5,162 nt of DNA from Alphaproteobacteria bacterium (lineage in GTDB: Bacteria > Pseudomonadota > Alphaproteobacteria > Rhizobiales > Aestuariivirgaceae): positions 1-5,162 of the forward strand of contig JAJRRZ010000208.1 in assembly GCA_024279045.1 (NCBI GenBank). Direction: 5' to 3'. Made by a program: the position numbers and the translations under genes. Below, piece by piece: positions 1 to 4,084 of this stretch (position 1 is the first letter of the stretch; each line of letters begins with the position of its first letter). Below the pieces are notes generated by a model. It had not been told where the DNA came from, did not search any database, and saw nothing but the letters and a program-made list of their open reading frames with translations.

Positions 1-167
1 CTAGGGTCTGGTCTCAATAAATGAGTGCTTTTCATGGGCGTTTTGGCAAAATAGCAGCGGTTTTTCGTTCGCAGGCAATAGTGGAGCTATTGGCAAGAAC
101 GAAAAACCGTCTGATATGAAGCCAAAATGCACATGGGGAGTGCTCAGGTATTGAGACCAGACCCTAG
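1..167. mobile_element. MITE-like palindromic element with 18-bp perfect terminal inverted repeats
   Basis: The first 18 bases (CTAGGGTCTGGTCTCAAT) recur as an exact reverse complement at 150-167. The whole segment folds back on itself. Bases 58-70 pair perfectly with 97-109, 74-81 pair with 87-94 with one mismatch, and 26-48 pair with 121-143 at 17 of 23 positions without gaps, leaving a loop of about 5 bases at 82-86. It holds no plausible gene. Small size, terminal inverted repeats and no transposase are the marks of a miniature inverted-repeat transposable element moved by a transposase elsewhere. The outer CTAG at both ends could be a 4-bp YTAR target duplication (IS5-type) or could contain a TA duplication (IS630/Tc1-type). 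CTAG is itself palindromic, so the two cannot be told apart here. The left end coincides with the window edge, so the left flank cannot be checked. Confidence 0.8.
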
Positions 168-292
168 ATACCACATAGATACCACTTTTGCGCATTCCAG
201 AGCAATGACAATAAAACGAGAGTTCGAGCAAATATCTGATTTATACAGAAATATCCAGAATGATCCAAAATGGAAAAATCTGCCTGGTCAGT
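168..292 (+). other. AT-richer island end with remnant reading frame
   Basis: This stretch lies between the MITE and the tRNA fragment. It is clearly poorer in G/C than the genes to the right: 181-240 has about 24 G/C in 60. A plus-strand frame is open from inside the MITE, has an ATG at 207, and gives a hydrophilic peptide including REFEQISDLYRNIQNDPKWK. It then reads through the tRNA fragment into intergenic DNA without a natural end. I do not recognise the peptide. It could be the 3' end of an island gene that was cut off on the left by the MITE and fused at the right to chromosomal sequence by integration. No ribosome binding site convinces me, and it may equally be non-coding. Confidence 0.25.
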
Positions 293-337
293 TTGTGGAT
301 CTGGGGGTCGGTGGTTCGAGTCCACCCAGCTGTACCA
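288..337 (+). tRNA. 3' fragment of a tRNA gene, probably tRNA-His (GTG); no 5' half
   Basis: The T arm is perfect: GGTGG at 310-314, loop TTCGAGT at 315-321, CCACC at 322-326. It is followed by a seven-base 3' acceptor strand (327-333), discriminator A334 and an encoded CCA (335-337). Counting back through a five-base variable loop (305-309) puts TTGTGGA (293-299) in the anticodon loop, giving anticodon GTG for histidine. The anticodon stem is imperfect (288-292 against 300-304, with a T-T mismatch and one wobble). An intact gene would start near 262, but that region has no D arm and no strand complementary to the acceptor, so this is a fragment and not a working tRNA. Most bacterial tRNA-His carry C73. 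A73 is known in alphaproteobacteria, which fits the rest of the window. The isotype is less certain than the fragment itself. Confidence 0.75.
293..337 (+). other. Probable attachment-site repeat (att) of an integrated element
   Basis: The conserved part of the tRNA fragment begins at the anticodon loop and runs to the CCA end. This is the segment that tyrosine-recombinase integrases typically use as their crossover site in tRNA genes. Such integration leaves a complete tRNA at one end of the element and a displaced 3' fragment at the other. The fragment reads on the plus strand, so the element should lie to its left, which fits the MITE and the AT-rich DNA found there. The second copy and the integrase are outside this window, so this is an inference. 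Confidence 0.55.
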
Positions 338-472
338 TTTTCATCATATACCCTTTCGCCAGTCTGTTGAGTCGCCAGCATGAATTCATGCTGCCAGCCC
401 GGCTTGCGCAAGGTCGGTCGGCGCACCATCTCTGTTGCAGGGTGCGAACTTGCAGCAATGGAGGTGAGGCGG
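338..472. other. Intergenic region between tRNA fragment and hypothetical gene
   Basis: I see no gene here. It begins with a short T run after the CCA, contains the 18-bp palindrome at 376-393, and must contain the promoter of the gene at 473 unless transcription enters from the left. No good -35/-10 pair stands out. Spurious reading frames on both strands cross it without start signals. Confidence 0.5.
376..393. repeat. Perfect 18-bp palindrome (CAGCATGAATTCATGCTG)
   Basis: The sequence is identical to its own reverse complement over 18 bases, centred on GAATTC, and lies about 80 bp upstream of the start at 473. With no loop bases it suits a dimeric DNA-binding protein site better than a transcription terminator. 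No T tract follows directly. Its function is unknown. Confidence 0.6.
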
Positions 473-844
473 ATGGTGAATATCATGGCGCATGTGGCGG
501 AGGTGGACAGCTTTTCGGTGCACATGGCGCATCACCGGCTGGATGACGCACTGATCTCGCGCAAGACCATCACCCTGAATTTCAAGCCCAATGGAGAGCC
601 GTTGCGCCATGCCTACATGCATTTCCTGCAGGGGGCGGAAGGCAGGGAAAGTGTGGTAACAGGCAGCACCGTGGCCATTGATCTGCCGGAGGAGGAATTC
701 GACCGCTGGCTGCACCTGCTGCAGACAGAAGCACCGCTGCATTTCACATGGACGGTGGATGAGGACAAGCAGCAGCTTTTGGGGGTGGCGCTGTATTCCG
801 GCGATGAACCCCCCGGCGAAGGACATGTGGACCTCACGCCTTGA
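473..844 (+). CDS. Conserved-looking hypothetical protein, 123 aa
   Basis: I do not recognise this protein. The start was chosen at the ATG at 473 because GGAGG at 460-464 lies 8 bases upstream; the same frame is open further left, but earlier ATGs (380, 458) lack such a site. Codons show strong G/C bias at third positions, as in the neighbouring metabolic genes, which supports real coding. The product is soluble and acidic, with no signal peptide or membrane segment. It begins MVNIMAHVAEVDSF, has alternating hydrophobic patches that suggest beta strands (around residues 27-35, 57-66 and 93-108), an acidic segment PEEEFDRW near residue 68, and a proline/glycine-rich end. The pattern resembles a small alpha+beta domain, but no fold can be named. 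It is the first apparently chromosomal gene after the tRNA fragment and converges on pyrC with 24 bases between stop codons. Confidence 0.75.
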   Translation: MVNIMAHVAEVDSFSVHMAHHRLDDALISRKTITLNFKPNGEPLRHAYMHFLQGAEGRESVVTGSTVAIDLPEEEFDRWLHLLQTEAPLHFTWTVDEDKQQLLGVALYSGDEPPGEGHVDLTP

Positions 845-868
845 GCCCAGGCATGGAGTGATACCATT

Positions 869-2203
869 TCAGCTTGCCGGTTGCAGGGTTTCGACAAAGC
901 GCACAGGCTGGCCCTGTGGGGTCTCGACAATGATCTCATCCTCGCGCATCACCACCTGCCCACGCACGATGGTCATCACCGGCCAGCCCTTCACGCGCCT
1001 GCCGTCGTAAGGCGTCCAGCCGGGCTTGCTGGCGATCCAGTCGTTGCTGATGGTGTGCTCGGCGTTCATGTCAACGATGGTGAAGTCGGCATCATACCCC
1101 GGGGCGATGGCGCCCTTGCCGGCGATGCCGTAGATACGCTGTGGCCCGAAACACAGCAGATCCACCAGCCGCAACAGGCTCAGCCGTCCGGCGTTGACGT
1201 GATCCAGCATCACCGGCAGCGTCGTCTGCACCCCCACCATGCCCGATGGACTGTCAGGATAGGGCCGGGCCTTTTCTTCCAGCGTGTGCGGGGCGTGATC
1301 GGAGCCAATGACATCCACCAGCCCGCTGTTCACCGCATGCCACAGCGCGGCGCGATGCTCCGGCCCGCGCACCGGCGGGTTCATCTGGCACAGGGTGCCC
1401 AGCTCGCGGTAGCACTCGTCGGTCAGCGTCAGATGATGCGGCGTTACCTCCATGGTCGCGAAGTCCTTCGCCGCCATCAGCAGCGGCAGTTCGTCCGCCG
1501 TGGTTACATGCAGCACATGCACGCGCTTGCCCTCCTGCGAGGCCATGCGCAGCAGGCGCTCGGTGGCCTTCAGGGCGGTGTCGGCATCGCGCCAGACGGG
1601 GTGCGATGATGGATCGCCAGACTTGCGAAACGTCTTGCGCGCTTCCAGCCGCTGCTCGTCTTCGCAGTGAAAGGCGGCGCGGCGGGAGATGTTGCGCAGC
1701 ACGGCGCGCACCCCGTCATCATCGGCCACCAGCAGCGAGCCGGTGGAGGAGCCCATGAACACCTTCACCCCGCACACACCGGGCAGCCGCTCCAGCTCGC
1801 CAAGCTGTTCGACATTCTCCGCCGCCGCGCCGACGAAGAAGGCATGATCGCAATACATGCGGCCCTTCGCGCGCCGCAGCTTGTCCTCGATGGCTTCGCG
1901 GGTGGTTGTCGGCGGGCTGGTGTTGGGCATTTCGAACACCGCCGTGATGCCGCCCAGCACGGCGGCCTTCGAGCCTGTGTGCAGGTCCTCCTTGTGCTCC
2001 ATGCCCGGCTCGCGAAAGTGCACCTGGGTGTCGATGCAGCCGGGCAGGACGGTGAGGCTCGAGCAGTCGATCACCTCGCGGGCCTGGGAGGCATCGATGG
2101 CGCCAATGGCGACGATGCGCCCGTTCAGCACCCCCACGTCCGTCTGCGCCGGACCGCCACGCAGGATTACCGTTCCACCCTTCAGCAACAGGTCATATGG
2201 CAT
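869..2203 (-). CDS. pyrC: Dihydroorotase, class I
   Basis: This cytoplasmic amidohydrolase catalyses the reversible cyclisation of N-carbamoyl-L-aspartate to dihydroorotate, the third step of de novo pyrimidine synthesis. The 444-aa length is typical of class I enzymes. Visible motifs in order: the strand-1 metal motif with HFREPG at residues 62-67, substrate Arg64, MPNT at 92-95, the carboxylated-lysine candidate Lys147 in GVKVFMG, metal ligands His179 and His232, TPHH at 255-258, NPP at 275-277, and the catalytic Asp302 in GSDHAPH. The first ligand of the usual DxHxH motif is Gln60 (DTQVH). I recall this substitution as common in the alphaproteobacterial branch, so it is unlikely to mean loss of function, but metal binding may differ. 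The ATG at 2203 has GGAG 10 bases upstream. It is divergent from ygfZ and convergent with the gene at 473. An allantoinase or hydantoinase is less likely given the overall sequence pattern. Confidence 0.93.
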   Translation of the reverse strand: MPYDLLLKGGTVILRGGPAQTDVGVLNGRIVAIGAIDASQAREVIDCSSLTVLPGCIDTQVHFREPGMEHKEDLHTGSKAAVLGGITAVFEMPNTSPPTTTREAIEDKLRRAKGRMYCDHAFFVGAAAENVEQLGELERLPGVCGVKVFMGSSTGSLLVADDDGVRAVLRNISRRAAFHCEDEQRLEARKTFRKSGDPSSHPVWRDADTALKATERLLRMASQEGKRVHVLHVTTADELPLLMAAKDFATMEVTPHHLTLTDECYRELGTLCQMNPPVRGPEHRAALWHAVNSGLVDVIGSDHAPHTLEEKARPYPDSPSGMVGVQTTLPVMLDHVNAGRLSLLRLVDLLCFGPQRIYGIAGKGAIAPGYDADFTIVDMNAEHTISNDWIASKPGWTPYDGRRVKGWPVMTIVRGQVVMREDEIIVETPQGQPVRFVETLQPAS

Positions 2204-2293
2204 TTGACTGGCGCTCCATCTGGTGAATTGCTGGCCGATACCTTATCCTTCCATGCCGGGTGCAACAATGACAAAGAGGACAGCCAGAACATC
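2204..2293. promoter_or_regulatory. Divergent intergenic region of pyrC and ygfZ
   Basis: This 90-bp gap separates two genes read in opposite directions, so both promoters should lie here or run into the gene starts. TTGACT at 2204-2209 (+) resembles a -35 box, but no good -10 follows at the right spacing. On the minus strand, TTGTTG/TTGCAC-like boxes around 2260-2270 precede TAAGGT, also weak. An AGAGGA at 2275-2280 lies 13 bases before the ygfZ ATG and is its likely ribosome binding site. No attenuator-like hairpin was seen. Confidence 0.35.
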
Positions 2294-3190
2294 ATGACCA
2301 CGCATCTGAAGGAGCGCGCCGTCATCGAGGTGGCGGGCAGTGAGGCAAGGGAGTTCCTGCACTCGCTGTTGACTGCCGACATCAACGGACTGGAAAAGGG
2401 CCAGTGCACCTGGGCCGGACTGCTCACTCCTCAGGGCAAGATACTGTTCGACATGTTTGTCTTTGCGGTGCAAACCACCGATGGCGAAGAAGGCTTTCTG
2501 CTGGACGTGGCGGAAGAGCCCGCGGAAGCGCTGCTGGCGCGGATGAAGATGTACAAGCTGCGGCGCAAGGTGGATATTGCCTTGCGCAAGGATTTTGCCG
2601 TGCTGGTGGATGCCAGCGAAGACGCAGGCCCCTACCTTGCCTTGTCTGCCGACCCACGATACGCCGGCATGGGCACGCGGGCCATCACCATGAGAGAAAT
2701 CGCCGAAATGATGCGCCGCGATGACTGGCTGTATCATCAGCGGCGCATTGCGCTGGGGCTGCCCGACTCCACCCGCGACATCGGCTCTGGCAAGCTGTTT
2801 CCCCACGAGGCCAATTTCGACCAGCTCGGCGCAGTGAGCTTTTCCAAGGGCTGCTATGTGGGCCAGGAGGTGGTCTCGCGCATGCATCATCGCGGCACGG
2901 CGCGCAATCGCCTGGTGCCGGTGGTGGCCAGCGGGCCAGTGCAACAGGAAACGCCGGTGATGGCCGGAGGAAAGCACATCGGTGCAATCAGCGGCTCGGT
3001 GAATGAATCCGGCGAGCGGGCCATTGCCCTGCTGCGGCTGGACAGGCTGGCCCAGGCGGTGGAAGCGGAAGAACGCATCACCGCAGGCCAGGCGGTGATT
3101 TTTCCGGTACAGCCCGTCTGGGCCGATTACGAGGTGCCAGGTGCGCTGAAAATGGAAGAGCTGGCTGATACAACGCTGGAGGGTGATTGA
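2294..3190 (+). CDS. ygfZ: YgfZ/IBA57-type folate-binding protein of Fe-S cluster maintenance
   Basis: This protein (298 aa) belongs to the family related to the T protein of glycine cleavage (GcvT). Family members bind tetrahydrofolate and support assembly or repair of iron-sulfur enzymes, such as radical-SAM MiaB in E. coli and 4Fe-4S proteins through mitochondrial IBA57. The diagnostic signature KGCYVGQE is present at residues 185-192, with the conserved cysteine at 187, followed by an HRG segment at 199-201. The N-terminal part (residues 8-50, including FLHSLLTADI and LLTPQGKI) is the usual start of the GcvT-like fold, and the C-terminal beta-barrel part covers about 205-282. The ATG at 2294 was chosen because the protein then begins exactly where the family does. 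The open frame further left is antisense to pyrC. It converges on the HEPN gene with 30 bases between stops. The symbol follows E. coli usage. Confidence 0.92.
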   Translation: MTTHLKERAVIEVAGSEAREFLHSLLTADINGLEKGQCTWAGLLTPQGKILFDMFVFAVQTTDGEEGFLLDVAEEPAEALLARMKMYKLRRKVDIALRKDFAVLVDASEDAGPYLALSADPRYAGMGTRAITMREIAEMMRRDDWLYHQRRIALGLPDSTRDIGSGKLFPHEANFDQLGAVSFSKGCYVGQEVVSRMHHRGTARNRLVPVVASGPVQQETPVMAGGKHIGAISGSVNESGERAIALLRLDRLAQAVEAEERITAGQAVIFPVQPVWADYEVPGALKMEELADTTLEGD

Positions 3191-3224
3191 GCCGCAGCCT
3201 CGTTTGCCCGCCTGTCTGGCTCAA
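3187..3224. terminator. Possible bidirectional hairpin between convergent genes
   Basis: TTGAGCC at 3187-3193 and GGCTCAA at 3218-3224 form a perfect 7-bp inverted repeat that overlaps both stop codons. Four further pairs (3194-3197 with 3212-3215, including one wobble) extend the stem beyond a 2-base bulge. It sits exactly between two converging genes, where a shared terminator is expected. Neither side has a U tract, so intrinsic termination would be weak. Confidence 0.35.
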
Positions 3225-3730
3225 GCAACGGTAGAGTTCCCAGCCGGCTTTTGCTTGCGCTTACGCAACAGAATCCACACGGCGAAAGCGCGCCTGTGCT
3301 TCAAGTCCATTTGGTTGCGAGCAATATAGCTGATGGCCATTCTGGCCTGCTCGATGACCTGCTCCGCGTCCTTGACGAGGAATTGCTCGAAAGGATCATA
3401 ATCCGCCGCATGACGCTTTTCTTGGAGTTGCAAGAATATAGCGCAAAAAAGCCTTGTTTCCGATGGAAACTCATTTTTAATGACTCTGTCTTGGCAGCGA
3501 TCTTTCGTGCAACCGTGTTCCACGGCTCTGTATACCTGTTGCCATGCGTTCCGCGCATCGCGGCTCATCCCGACCAAGGCATCAGCACACATACGACAAA
3601 GGGCATGAAAAACAGCATAGTATGCTGTGGATATTGCGCGCCGCAGGTCAGCCTGTTTCGGGCGCCCTCGTCTATTGCGGGGCTGCAGGAGACGCTGCGC
3701 AGTTTCCAGCAGGTCTTCTTCAAGCTGCAT
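3221..3730 (-). CDS. HEPN-like domain protein, second gene of a two-gene module
   Basis: This 169-aa, mostly helical, basic protein resembles the HEPN superfamily, in particular the UPF0332-like branch. LRRAISTAYYAVFHAL at residues 29-44 matches the first long helix with its Arg, Tyr-Tyr and His, and KRHAADYDP at 105-113 matches the second conserved motif. HEPN proteins include RNase toxins of toxin-antitoxin and defence systems, but also non-catalytic partners. The classic RNase motif (Arg, 4-6 residues, His) is not evident after Arg106, so ribonuclease activity is doubtful. The tail (residues 145-162) is strongly basic, with RKRKQK. The ATG at 3730 overlaps the end of the upstream gene by 11 bases, with GAGG 9 bases before it, so the two are probably translationally coupled. 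Part of the gene is AT-rich (3421-3480 has about 22 G/C in 60) compared with pyrC (1321-1380 has about 47 in 60), which suggests recent acquisition. Family assignment comes from motif recognition only. Confidence 0.75.
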   Translation of the reverse strand: MQLEEDLLETAQRLLQPRNRRGRPKQADLRRAISTAYYAVFHALCRMCADALVGMSRDARNAWQQVYRAVEHGCTKDRCQDRVIKNEFPSETRLFCAIFLQLQEKRHAADYDPFEQFLVKDAEQVIEQARMAISYIARNQMDLKHRRAFAVWILLRKRKQKPAGNSTVA

Positions 3731-4022
3731 TTTCGCGCGCCTCGGAGGGGTTCATGAAGGTGAAGATCGGAAAGCGCACTTCATGCCCACTGTCCTTGAG
3801 GGCATTGATGACAGCCTCCCACAGCCTGATAGTCTTGTTCACATCCAGCTCCTCGTCATCATGCGCCAGCACAATATCCACCCGATAGATGGGATCCCCC
3901 ATATGATCCACATCCTCGCGCACGCGTACATTACCTATTCGCGCTGGGCTGAGCGTATTTTCAATGGCTTCACGAATGATCCTGTCGCGCGCCTGTGTAT
4001 CGTCTGTCTTCCGGGAAATCAT
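3720..4022 (-). CDS. Small protein of unknown function, first gene of the HEPN module
   Basis: This protein has 100 aa if started at the ATG at 4022, chosen because GGAG (4034-4031) lies 8 bases upstream. An in-frame ATG at 4040 would add six residues but has only a poor site. I do not recognise the family. Residues 1-25 look helical. Residues 31-53 (NVRVRE, then IYRVDIVLAH) look like two beta strands joined by an acidic turn with DVDHMGDP. Residues 61-78 form a helix, and 83-90 (RFPIFTFM) a final strand, so it is probably a small alpha/beta domain. It lacks the GSxxxG...DxD motif of the MNT nucleotidyltransferase antitoxins that commonly precede HEPN genes. Its position directly before and overlapping the HEPN gene suggests that it regulates, neutralises or acts together with that protein. 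An antitoxin role is inference. Confidence 0.7.
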   Translation of the reverse strand: MISRKTDDTQARDRIIREAIENTLSPARIGNVRVREDVDHMGDPIYRVDIVLAHDDEELDVNKTIRLWEAVINALKDSGHEVRFPIFTFMNPSEARENAA

Positions 4023-4053
4023 GATGTGTTCTCCAATCATTGCCGCCTACCGC

Positions 4054-4081
4054 AGTGTAACACACATGCCCGCAACGGCAA
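4054..4081 (-). promoter_or_regulatory. Candidate promoter of the HEPN module
   Basis: On the minus strand, TTGCCG (4081-4076) and TACACT (4059-4054) are separated by 16 bases. Each matches four of six consensus positions, and a TG one base before the -10 box makes an extended -10. This would give a leader of roughly 25 bases before the ATG at 4022. A short palindrome GTGTTACAC (4063-4055) overlaps the -10 box and could be an operator, but it is very short. The -35 box lies just past the metY stop codon. Confidence 0.4.
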
Positions 4082-4084
4082 CGC

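Noticed and set aside
262..337. Complete tRNA gene
   Set aside because: No D arm, no 5' acceptor strand matching 327-333, and an imperfect anticodon stem.
241..525. Minus-strand frame containing GWTRTTDPQIH
   Set aside because: This peptide string is a familiar artefact of translating a tRNA antisense; it only confirms the tRNA fragment.
386..826. Minus-strand frame of 146 codons opposite the hypothetical gene
   Set aside because: The plus-strand gene has the better ribosome binding site and codon bias; this translation is Cys/His/Gln-rich like a shadow.
881..1609. Long open frame on the plus strand, 242 codons
   Set aside because: It is antisense to pyrC, rich in His, Gln and Arg as expected for the shadow of a GC-rich gene, and has no family resemblance.
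1667..2293. N-terminal extension of ygfZ in the same frame
   Set aside because: This part is antisense to pyrC and of low-complexity composition; YgfZ homologues begin where the ATG at 2294 places the start.
3251..3757. Plus-strand frame of 168 codons opposite the HEPN gene
   Set aside because: The minus-strand product has recognisable HEPN motifs and an overlapping partner; this frame has no ribosome binding site or recognisable motif.
3720..4022. MNT nucleotidyltransferase antitoxin
   Set aside because: The expected GSxxxG and DxD motifs are absent.
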